Assembly (NCBI GenBank): GCA_944474755.1
Contig: OX104117.1
Coordinates: forward strand, 79,956,926 to 80,020,925
From: Limnoperna fortunei
Taxonomy: Eukaryota > Mollusca > Bivalvia > Mytilida > Modiolidae
Reading direction: 5' to 3'
DNA: 64,000 bases
This document shows positions 13,592 through 24,535 of this stretch, one piece after another. Position numbers and translations under genes: made by a program. A model generated the notes under the pieces. The model saw only the letters and a program-made list of their open reading frames with translations. It had not been told where the DNA came from and did not search any database. Position 1 is the stretch's first letter. Each line of letters opens with the position of its first letter.

Positions 13592-16500
13592 TCACAAATG
13601 CATGGCGATGTCATCTTTTTCATGGCCCAGTAAGTAAGAACATATGGCATAGTAGTGCCAGAGTGCACCACCAATCACAAAACAGTGCCAAATGGCATGA
13701 GCAAATGGCAACCTCCCATCCAGTTTGAAGAAAACAACACCTGAGATGTAGGTGGCACCTCCGAAGGCCAATTCATAGACCCCTTCTGTATGTCTCTATA
13801 AAGATAACAGACGAGTTATATTGTGACCAATTTGTCATAGTGTCATAAAACTGTGGTACATATCCAGCCACAAGTCACTTGATGGTTGCTTAACATCTTG
13901 CTAGCATCTAAGATGTTTTTTTATAAATTTATATCAACTTTTCATGTATGGGTGATTTCAGTTACCTTAAATGTGATTTTATCAAATCTTCATTTATACA
14001 TATTTACATAAAGGGACATTGAACATCTGATTTTAACCCATCTCTTACCCAAGACATTAATATCACATCTCTTTGGCTGATAAATCCTTATATTAAACTA
14101 ATTAGAATCCAAGAACTTGCATTTACTCTCCTTTCAAATTCCACAAACACACCTTGTATTACGCCAGTAAAATATGAGATTAAAACAATCTTCTACTTAG
14201 CACTGTTATGAGTCATTCAAAACAGCTGTTTTAGACATCTACTTAATCATACATAACCTGTATATAGTTTTATTTTAAATTTCTACTTGTGCCTAGTGCA
14301 TAGTACCAAATTTGGGGGAAACTTCAAACATAAGTTTTTACCTGATGACAAGACATACCTGTAAACATACAACAATGGCTGGACACACTCCAATGACCAA
14401 ATACAAAAGTAGTTCCAGTATCTTGTATCTGAAATTATTAATAGGGGTTTTATGAAGTGATAATCAAATATATCTGGACTCACTTCTTTCAGAAGGTAAC
14501 AAATATTCTCACAGAAGCTATTGACAGCAATTTTACATATAAAAGAATAAATATTATTTACACAAAGAACAAAGCAGCAACAGTAATCTATGAGATGGCC
14601 TTTAATATTTTTTGTTTTAATTTTTTAAGGGGAATAAGGGTTGCCATTTTCCTAAAATGTAATGTTTGTAAAAAGTAATTTTCTAATGGACTTAAATCTA
14701 AAAAAATCCTTCAAAGAAATGGCCAGATTTCGTTAAACAGAAAGTAGTTGAGTGACCGACCTGAAATCGAATCCCAGGTTATGGGAGGCCATGCTGATGC
14801 TGCATTCCAAATTTCAAGAGAATGTAATTAGCAGTTGCTGAGAAAACTGGTACGAAAATGTTTTCCCCAACTGCCTGCCTGACATTCACCGTATTATAAC
14901 CCTGATTTTCACTCTGTGAAATCCGGCCAAAAATCAGCTGCAGTTTAAAAACAATTTTAAATTTAAGATTTCACATGATTACAAAACGTAGGTGACTTGC
15001 ATTGGATAAATAATACTATTAACAAAAGACAACTTACTTTTCATGGAATATATACTGATAGAGTATTCCTACGACAGCCATGGTCCAAACAATAGTTAAT
15101 ATCTCATCGCCTATTCCATTAAATTCTCTCAACATTAACCTAGAATGTTAAAAAATACTGATAAGCAACCCATTGCACACAGATTGTCAAAAAACCCATT
15201 TTTTTAGTAATCCTGATAAAAATTGTTTCAAAAATATTTAAATATTTTGTACAAAATCCTGAACAAATCTCATCTGGAAGTGATGAATTGGATTTGGAAC
15301 AAGAATTAGCATTTTTTTTAATAATTAAAAGTTGACAATTAAGTAAAAAAAAAATATGATGCATGGTTACAAAGAAACTGACCTCGTATACAATTCATGG
15401 TTACAAAGAAACTGACCCAAGTAATAAAACTTTAATAGTCACTGGACCATGAATTTGAGTATTGTCATCCTACCCCATCCATGCATGCTATTTAGGAACT
15501 GACCTAATAAAAAAACATTAATGAAGTCAATGGACCATGAAATTGAGGTCAATGTCAGGAGATGCCTATAAGACTGTCAAAAACTATTAATCAGCAACCT
15601 ATTTACCAAAATGTCCTCCTACCATGCATTGTAACTGAGGAACTAAACCTTGAAATTGGGGTCAAGGTAAGATGCCTACTAGACTGTTTTGTACATTTCA
15701 TCTTCAACCTATATACCTAATATTGTCATCCTACCATGTACAGTTACAAAGGAAATGACATAACCAACAAAATTTAACATGGTGACTGGACCGTGAAATT
15801 GGGGTCAAGGTCAGGTAACACCCACCAGACAGTCATGTACTTTTCACCTATATACCAAATGTAGTCATCCTACCATGCATGGTTACAGAGGAACTGAACT
15901 AATTCAATAACTATAACATAGTCATTGGACCGTGAAATGTAGATAAAAATCTCTTAAGCAATACAATACTTAAAATACAAAATGTTACGGCAATCAGTCA
16001 TGCAAATTATCTTCCATAATATAAGAAGAATTTTAGTGAAGCATGAAATTCCGCAATGGACATTTGAGAGCAAGAAATGTGGACATTTGAATGCAAGAAA
16101 GTGCATGTTTGAACGCAAACTGTTATTTTATTATTGGCTAAATCAATGCCCCCTAGCCAAACATGCCCTCTCCTGTTAGCCAAAGTCTACTGTACTCTGC
16201 TCAACATTTGAAAGTGAAAGTAGGATTAAAGGCATTTGTTACTTTTTTTTTCCCTTAATATTCATTTCTAAATTTCTGTTTCATTAAATTGAAAAGAAAG
16301 AGGATGGGAAATATACAATGTATCTTTATTACCGGGGAATATTTCAGGTCAGCTACCGGTATCAATGGGTCAGTACTCACACGTCCATACATACTGCAAA
16401 ACCTACACTTGGATTCGCACTTAAATGTCCACATGCAAAAAATAAATTTGACCTCAAATGTCCAATGTCCAAAGAAGCATTAAAATCTCTGTATTAGTAA

Positions 16501-19500
16501 TTATTCAACTGTTAAAAGTAGGAAATGAGATGTAATTTACAGTTTGAAATTTCTAAAACATATGGAACATGTACATGTTGTTATCAAAGAGAATTTAACT
16601 AGTTGAGAATAAACAGGATTATTTGTGAATGTTTATTTTTTTATATCTGAAATGAAAAGCGAGTTACTATTTAAGAGTGGTGCGATACATGATAAAAGGA
16701 GTGAAAAAACCTGAACAAGTCGAAAAATGAAATAAAGTACTGAAAATGAGTATAAAACAGTCAAAATAGAAAAAAATAGAATAAATAAAAATAGAAAATT
16801 GAGGATCCACAGCAGTATTTTCTCCAAAAAGCTTTTTAATAGTTGTGTTTGATATAATTAAATTTGAATGCTGTCATCAAACCAATAATTTGTTTTCTTG
16901 ATAATTGTCTTTTTTCTTTTACATAGACACGGTCTCTATCAATGTAGGAGTAGAGGATGTGACACGGTCTCTGTCAATGTAGGAGTAGAGGATGTGACAA
17001 TTATTGACATTTTACATAGACACGGTCTCTGTCTATCTATTTTACATGTAGGAGTAGAGGATGTGACAATTATTGACATTTTACATAGACACGGTCTCTG
17101 TCTATCAATTTTACATGTAGGAGTAGAGGATGTGACAATTATTGACATTTTACATAGACACGGTCTCTGTCTATCAATTTTACATGTAGGAGTAGAGGAT
17201 GTGACAATTATTGACATTTAACATAGACACGGTCTCTGTCTATCATACATGTAGGAGTAGAGGATGTGACACTGTCTCTGTCAATGTAGGAGTAGAGGAT
17301 GTGATACGGTCTCTGTCAATGTAGGAGTAGAGGATGTGACACGGTCTCTGTCAATGTAGGAGTAGAGGATGTGACATGGTCTCTGTCAATGTAGGAGTAG
17401 AGGATGTGACAATTATTGACATTTTACATAGACACGGTCTCTGTCTATCTATTTTACATGTAGGAGTAGAGGATGTGACAATTATTGACATTTTACATAG
17501 ACACGGTCTCTGTCTATCAATTTTACATGTAGGAGTAGAGGATGTGACAATTATTGACATTTTACATAGACACGGTCTCTGTCTATCATACATGTAGGAG
17601 TAGAGGATGTGACACGGTCTCTGTCAATGTAGGAGTAGAGGATGTGACAATTATTGACATTTACATAGACACGGTCTCTGTCTATCAATTTTACATGTAG
17701 GAGTAGAGGATGTGACAATTATTGACATTTTACATAGACACGGTCTCTGTCTATCAATTTTACATGTAGGAGTAGAGGATGTGACAATTATTGACATTTT
17801 ACATAGACACGGTCTCTGTCTATCAATTTTACATGTAGGAGTAGAGGCTGTGACAATTATTGACATTTTGTAGGAGTAGAGGATATGACAATTATTGACA
17901 TTTTGTAGGAGTAGAGGATGTGACAATTATTGACATTTTGTAGGAGTAGAGGATGTGACAATTATTGACATGTAGGAGTAGAGGATGTGACAATTATAGA
18001 CATTTTACATAGACACGGTCTCTGTCTATCAATTTTACAAGTAGTAGAGGATGTGACAATTATTGACATTTTGTAGGAGTAGAGGATGTGACAATTATTG
18101 ACATTTTGTAGGAGTAGAGGATGTGACAATTATTGACATTTTGTAGGAGTAGAGGATGTGACAATTATTGACATTTTACATAGACATGGTCTCTGTCTAT
18201 CAATTTTACATGTAGGAGTAGAGGATGTGACAATTATTGACATTTTACATAGACACGGTCTCTGTCTATCAATTTTACATGTAGGAGTAGAGGATGTGAC
18301 AATTATTGACATTTTACATAGACACGGTCTCTGTCTATCAATTTTACATGTAGGAGTAGAGGATGTGACAATTATTGACATTTTACATAGACACGGTCTC
18401 TGTCTATCATACATGTAGGAGTAGAGGATGTGACACTGTCTCTGTCAATGTAGGAGTAGAGGATGTGATACGGTCTCTGTCAATGTAGGAGTAGAGGATG
18501 TGACACGGTCTCTGTCAATGTAGGAGTAGAGGATGTGACATGGTCTCTGTCAATGTAGGAGTAGAGGATGTGACAATTATTGACATTTTACATAGACACG
18601 GTCTCTGTCTATCTATTTTACATGTAGGAGTAGAGGATGTGACAATTATTGACATTTTACATAGACACGGTCTCTGTCTATCAATTTGACATGTAGGAGT
18701 AGAGGATGTGACAATTATTGACATTTTACATAGACACGGTCTCTGTCTATCATACATGTAGGAGTAGAGGATGTGACACGGTCTCTGTCAATGTAGGAGT
18801 AGAGGATGTGACAATTATTGACATTTACATAGACACGGTCTCTGTCTATCAATTTTACATGTAGGAGTAGAGGATGTGACAATTATTGACATTTTACATA
18901 GACACGGTCTCTGTCTATCAATTTTACATGTAGGAGTAGAGGATGTGACAATTATTGACATTTTACATAGACACGGTCTCTGTCTATCAATTTTACATGT
19001 AGGAGTAGAGGCTGTGACAATTATTGACATTTTGTAGGAGTAGAGGATATGACAATTATTGACATTTTGTAGGAGTAGAGGATGTGACAATTATTGACAT
19101 TTTGTAGGAGTAGAGGATGTGACAATTATTGACATGTAGGAGTAGAGGATGTGACAATTATTGACATTTTACATAGACACGGTCTCTGTCTATCAATTTT
19201 ACATGTAGGAGTAGAGGATGTGACAATTATTGACATTTTACATAGACACGGTCTCTGTCTATCAATTTTACATGTAGGAGTAGAGGATGTGACAATTATT
19301 GACATTTTACATAGACACGGTCTCTGTCTATCATACATGTAGGAGTAGAGGATGTGACAATTATTGACATTTTACATAGACACGGTCTCTGTCTATCAAT
19401 TTTACATGTAGGAGTAGAGGATGTGACAATTATTGACATTTTACATAGACACGGTCTCTGTCTATCAATTTTACATGTAGGAGTAGAGGATGTGACAATT

Positions 19501-21517
19501 ATTGACATTTTACATAGACACGGTCTCTGTCTATCATACATGTAGGAGTAGAGGATGTGACAATTATTGACATTTTGCCAATATAACAGAAGGATGTAAC
19601 TTATTAGGATCATATAAACCAATGCCAGATTCAACAAATTATCCGGTTAGTTTTGTTTTTTTAATTATACAAGTTCAGTATATACTTATGGGATAAAAAA
19701 ACATTCCAGCTATAAAAGCTCTTTATATAGTCATGTGCCAATTCCTACAAAATAGTTCTGTTTGTTTCGTTGTGCAAAAAACAAGTTCAATCCAAAGTTA
19801 GTTTGCACCTATTGGATTTTTTACCCATAACAAGAAAATTATAAATCTGTATTGTTTGTGATATATACACCTTAGATTTGAGTATATGAAAGTTGTATTA
19901 CAGCATCGGCCATATATCTGCAACAGCTCTGTACTTTTATCACAGTCTAACAATCCATTATAATCTATCGCTAACACTTGGGGCAACATAAATTTAATGT
20001 CTAACCATACTTAGATGATCAATGAATTATTTCACTTCAAATATGACAACAGAAATTTCTAAACTTTTTTTTCAAAGATATTGGTATTGTCTAAAATTAT
20101 TGATATAAAAAGATGGAATGAGAATATAAGAAATCATATAGCATTTTTATGCACATGAAACAATATAAGTTAACAATAAAGAACTACTGAAGTTGTTTTG
20201 TCACATGACATCTTGGATACAAGAAAGATGGCGAAGAAAGCTAAGGACCATTGGACAAGTCACATGACATCTTGGATACAAGAAAGATGGCTAAGAAAGC
20301 TAAGGACCATTGGACAAGTACAACTACATGTGTGTTGTTGACATAATGATCTTGTTTTGGAGCTTTGCAGGTTGACAAGGACAACACATATTTTTGTTTT
20401 GATGTGTTTTGTTATGAAAATAAAGTCAAATTAAAAGGTGTAATATACATGCATTACAATATTAAATTATATTTAAATATGGGTCGTTTTCAAAGCATCT
20501 GAAGGTAATCATATTTGAATTTATTCTTGAGTAACTATACTTAATCCTTTGGCAAGTACCACTTACCAATTCTTCATAATCAACTGCAAGGAAACAGTTA
20601 ACAGTTTGTAATCCAGGAAAACAATACTGCATAATACAAGTACCTTGTCTCATTGAGTGTTATTTTGTCACAAACTACAGATAACCAATCCATGTCAAGA
20701 AAACAAATATAGGATAGTGACACTTTAGTTTTCTAAGCACATCAGATTGCAACATGAGCATTTACTCCAGGACACATAATGATGTGCTTTCCATACTTAC
20801 ACATAGAAAAAACTCACCATGGTGTATAAGAAGATGCAATAAATAAATAGATCACTGCTCTGTCTCCAATATGGAAGATATATCTTAGTGTGCTAAAACA
20901 AAATCAAAAGCTTATATGTCACAAACAAGACAAATTCTTATATTTATAATCAGACAATCTTCATAATCTTCATTTAACAATTTATTTTAAAGACAGAAAT
21001 AGAAACAACTGGCTTCGCAGTTCAAATAGTAATATATAAGTGTACTTGGATTTATATGCAGCATTTTGACCAATTGGAATAACCCTTACACCTATGCTGA
21101 ATAACATAAGGTGACACATGTACAGGGCACAGACACAGAAAATAATTGGTCAATAAACTTTCTTTGAAATTGGTATACAGTTAGCTTTTATGTAACTAAT
21201 CTTACAATAAATTAAAAAAAAAAAATGGTTTCAGAGCGTATTTCCAAGGTGTTTAGCACCAAAATTTCAAAATTTCTACAGAGATGGTACAGAAGGGGAT
21301 AAAGAAGCTTTATAATAATTGACTATTAGTATATATTGTGCACAAGAGTATAAACTTACTCAAACAGTCCAAGAAATGAAAACAGATGAAATAAAGTGGA
21401 TGTCGAAAATAACGTTATCAGTGCAATCCCATAAGTCCATGCTATAGCAGTTTGTAACTTAGTTTTGGCCAAGCATAACATCCACCATGTAGCGACCATA
21501 CTTGGTATAACCAGCAG
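13592..21517 (-). CDS. MMD: MMD/PAQR family seven-helix membrane protein (5 exons, N-terminus not found)
   Basis: Minus-strand exons in coding order: 21517-21360, 20892-20818, 15139-15038, 14428-14359 and 13795-13592. All have AG/GT borders and phases that join into 202 residues ending at TGA (13594-13592). The product resembles monocyte-to-macrophage differentiation factor (MMD, PAQR11) and its paralogue MMD2, which are about 240 residues, so some 36 N-terminal residues are missing. PAQR landmarks are visible: S-x3-H in [41 protein letters not shown], and the C-terminal H-x3-H in [11 protein letters not shown]. In PAQR proteins these His and Asp residues are thought to form a metal site within the membrane. 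The Glu/Asn-x3-His motif of the first segment would be on the missing exon. Introns contain an old repeat array and a 2.65-kb satellite. A decayed duplicate of the last exon lies at 60560-60800. MMD and MMD2 cannot be told apart here. Confidence 0.85.
13796..15037 (-). other. MMD introns 3' of the satellite
   Basis: Introns 13796-14358 and 14429-15037 are AT-rich. A stretch around 14745-14900 is less AT-rich and has a GAATCCCAGG box, possibly an old SINE, but it was not resolved into a family. Confidence 0.4.
15365..15945 (+). repeat. Old, diverged array of the 146-bp pearl/HINE-like core repeat
   Basis: About four degenerate units carry the phrases CATGGTTACAGAGGAACTG, GGACCGTGAAATTGGGGTCA, AGACAGTCATGTAC and ATTGTCATCCTACCATG. 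The same phrases form the core of the much better preserved elements at 31231-32055 and 35241-36508. Divergence and indels are high, and neither flank of the element is recognisable. It lies in an MMD intron. Confidence 0.75.
15946..16920. other. MMD intron sequence before the satellite
   Basis: AT-rich intron with no clear repeat or gene. The short frames present show no family resemblance. Confidence 0.5.
16921..19576. repeat. 2.65-kb satellite, ~69-bp unit with variants and a 1164-bp higher-order repeat
   Basis: The main unit contains ACATAGACACGGTCTCTGTC, TATCAATTTTACATG, TAGGAGTAGAGGATGTGAC and AATTATTGACATTTT, about 69 bp in all. Shorter variants lacking parts of the unit are interspersed. 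Variant landmarks recur exactly 1164 bp apart: ACTGTCTCTG at 17271 and 18435, and GTAGAGGCTG at 17841 and 19005. This shows a higher-order duplication of at least 0.9 kb. Each full unit has a 7-bp perfect stem, ATAGACA/TGTCTAT, around CGGTCTC. Because 69 is a multiple of 3 and the unit lacks stops in one frame on each strand, both strands show long open frames. These look like by-products rather than genes. The array lies inside the MMD intron 15140-20817. Confidence 0.92.
19577..20200. other. MMD intron after the satellite
   Basis: AT-rich sequence with no gene or repeat recognised. Confidence 0.5.
20201..20319. repeat. 59-bp tandem duplication
   Basis: Two nearly identical copies starting TCACATGACATCTTGG, at 20201 and 20260. 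They differ by about one base (GCGAAGAAAG against GCTAAGAAAG). Intronic. Confidence 0.9.
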
Positions 21518-21607
21518 CTATAAATAGACAATAAAAAGGTTACTTCAACTGGTAACCAAGGTGATATGTTAGTGTAATTATCCAATATGTACTATTAGAT
21601 GCAATAT

Positions 21608-21836
21608 TTGATCACGTGGTCTGTCAACACTGAGATTGCGGGTTTGATTCTCATTGCAGGCAGGGTGTACACGACTCCAATCTTAATTGACAAGGATTGC
21701 CAGTTTTCCTACCACAGGTCGGGGGTTCTCTCCGGGTACTCCGGCTTCCTCCCCCAGTAAAAACTGGACGCCATGAAATAGCTGAAAAATTGCTGAAAGA
21801 GGCGTTAAAACACCATTCAAACATTCAAACAAATCA
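21608..21836 (+). mobile_element. tRNA-derived SINE, near full length
   Basis: Begins with a tRNA-like segment containing the box B-like GCGGGTTTGATTCTC. This is followed by a conserved core (ACAAGGATTGCCAGTTTTCC, GGTACTCCGGCTTCC, AAAACTGGACGCCATG, AGCTGAAAAATTGCTGAAAG) and ends near CATTCAAACATTCAAAC. Copies or fragments lie at 7725-7800, 8935-9020, 32136-32295, 50885-51095 and 58450-58735. It is a candidate for the V-SINE type known in molluscs (RUDI), but that name is a guess from style. Confidence 0.75.
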
Positions 21837-21938
21837 TTAGAAAAACAGAGGATGCTTACATTTTTAATTGATGTAATGCTAGTTACCCATAATATTAATA
21901 TTTTCTGTTAATACTGCATTTTGATATTGATTTGCTGA

Positions 21939-22749
21939 TACTGTAAACCAATTAATATTCGCGTAAGCAAACTTTCGCGGTTTGTATTCAATGGACTGAT
22001 TCGCGAATACAAACTTTCGCGAAATTGATATCATAAAAAATAAATATTCGCGGATCTACAGATCGTTGTATAGAAAATGAGCACACAATAAATAATAAAT
22101 ATTTGAGTTGTCGTCCTGATATCTTTTGTTTTTTATTGTCGATCGATTTTTATAGCTGACTGATTCACGTGAACATAAACTCAAGTACATGTAGTTTAGT
22201 TGAGTTTACTAAATATATTTAATTTGTAAAACAAATAAAAACGAAAGATCTAAACACGTGTTTGCATAATCAACACATTGAATAGAATAATTTTTAAGTC
22301 GACAATTTAATGAACCGTTTTACTTTTTTGGCCTGTCATGCCTGTAGGTGTACATAGTTCTTAATTACCAGGGAGATTGCTGTTTGCATAACGGCTAATA
22401 AGTCGTTTGATCTTTTAACACCTGACATAATTAAATAATTAATTCGTCGTTTCAAGTGCCAAACAGATGTCAATAACAGGACGATAAAAGACAAATAATC
22501 AGATTTTAATTAAAACCTAACAAAGATAACTGTTTTATCGACCGGAAGTTGTCATTGTGAAATCGTAGTTTAGTAATTCTAAATAAGGGTTTACACACAC
22601 ATTTGGTATTTTACACGACGTTAGTGGTGTCGCCATTCCTCATCATTCATTTTCCCAAACCTTTTCGCGGATATAAACTTTCGCGTTTGTTACCTCCTCG
22701 CGAAATCCGCGAAAGTTTATATCACGCGAAATTTTATTGGTTTACAGTA
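21939..22749. mobile_element. Non-autonomous TIR DNA transposon (MITE-like), 807 bp, TA flanks
   Basis: The left end CTGTAAACCAATTAATATTC at 21941 is mirrored by the right end, ...AATTTTATTGGTTTACAG finishing at 22747. Both are bordered by TA (21939-21940 and 22748-22749), consistent with a TA target duplication. Subterminal CTTTCGCG/CGCGAAAG and TTCGCGAA motifs repeat near both ends in inverted orientation. No transposase frame lies inside, so the element is non-autonomous. TA targets suggest the Tc1/mariner group, but other TA-targeting families are possible. Confidence 0.75.
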
Positions 22750-23336
22750 ATTCTGATATTCCAGTTTTATCACATTTCAAATATCAAAAGACTATAAATA
22801 AATCAACAATTTTAATTTTCTTGCATTTTTAACAGTATATTTTATAATTACAGATGATTCAATGACCACTAAAATTGAAATAATAATTATGTCGGAACAG
22901 TCATAAAAAAACAGGCTTGAACTGGTCAAAACCAGGTCAATATTAGATTCTGCTTGACTACTCTCAGCGGAATCGTACAGCAGATAAAAATGTCCTAATT
23001 TGTAATGTCATTTTAGTTCTATTGTGATTTATCGAGCCCCAAACGTTGCTCTTTGACCAATCAATAATTGTTTATTCGATAGTATGAGGTGAGAATTTAC
23101 ATACAATATCACTGGACATATCATTGTTTACATAAAACCAGGTCATACTGAACAAAATGACAAAATTAAATACTTTGCTAACGAACTTTAACAAATTGGG
23201 TTGTATGTTTTAAAAATTATATCTAAAGATAAAAACATTCAATTTTTAAGAATAAATATTCTTTATGAAACTAAAAAAATTACATTGGACTACTCTGCAT
23301 ATTAATAACAATACAGTGATAGTGTTATTAAACTAC
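22750..23336. other. Unassigned AT-rich spacer
   Basis: No gene or repeat recognised between the TIR element and the satellite. A first MMD exon was looked for here and not found. Confidence 0.45.
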
Positions 23337-24535
23337 ATACCCCATGTGTACAGATGTTTGTAGATGGTGCCTTATACATACCCCATGCATACAGATGTCT
23401 GTAGATGGTGCCTTATACATACCCCATGCATACAGATGTCTGTAGATGGTGCCTTATACATACCCCATGTGTACAGATGTCTGTAGATGGTGCCTTATAC
23501 ATACCCCATGTGTACAGATGTCTGTAGATGGTGCCTTATACATACCCCATGCATACAGATGTCTGTAGATGGTGCCTTATACATACCCCATGCATACAGA
23601 TGTCTGTAGATGGTGCCTTATACATACCCCATGCATACAGATGTCTGTAGATGGTGCCTTATACATACCCCATGCATACAGATGTCTGTAGATGGTGCCT
23701 TATACATACCCCATGCATACAGATGTCTGTAGATGGTGCCTTATACATACCCCATGCATACAGATGTCTGTAGATGGTGCCTTATAAATACCCCATGCAT
23801 ACAGATGTCTGTAGATGGTGCCTTATACATACCCCATGCATACAGATGTCTGTAGATGGTGCCTTATACATACCCCATGTGTACAGATGTCTGTAGATGG
23901 TGCCTTATACATACCCCATGCATACAGATGTCTGTAGATGGTGCCTTATACATACCCCATGTGTACAGATGTCTGTAGATGGTGCCTTATACATACCCCA
24001 TGCATACAGATGTCTGTAGATGGTGCCTTATACATACCCCATGCATACAGATGTCTGTAGATGGTGCCTTATACATACCCCATGCATACAGATGTCTGTA
24101 GATGGTGCCTTATACATACCCCATGCATACAGATGTCTGTAGATGGTGCCTTATACGTACCCCATGTGTACAGATGTCTGTAGATGGTGCCTTATACATA
24201 CCCCATGCATACAGATGTCTGTAGATGGTGCCTTATACATACCCCATGTGTACAGATGTCTGTAGATGGTGCCTTATACATACCCCATGCATACAGATGT
24301 CTGTAGATGGTGCCTTATACATACCCCATGTGTACAGATGTTTGTAGATGGTGCCTTATACATACCCCATGCATACAGATGTCTGTAGATGGTGCCTTAT
24401 ACATACCCCATGTGTACAGATGTCTGTAGATGGTGCCTTATACATACCCCATGCATACAGATGTCTGTAGATGGTGCCTTATACATACCCCATGTGTACA
24501 GATGTTTGTAGATTGTGCCTTATACATACCCCATG
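23337..24535. repeat. 41-bp satellite block, about 29 copies
   Basis: Units of exactly 41 bp: GGTGCCTTATACATACCCC, ATGCATACAGATGTCTGTAG, AT. Successive GTAGATGG landmarks fall at 23401, 23442 and 23483. The main variation is CATGCATAC against CATGTGTAC. The unit equals the neighbouring 77-bp unit with two internal deletions (18 bp before CTGTAG and a net 18 bp after it), so the two blocks are related. Confidence 0.93.

Noticed and set aside
16898..19637. Long open frames on both strands with 23-residue repeats
   Set aside because: They follow from a stop-free 69-bp satellite unit, are open on both strands at once, lie in an intron of another gene, and have no start or splice context.
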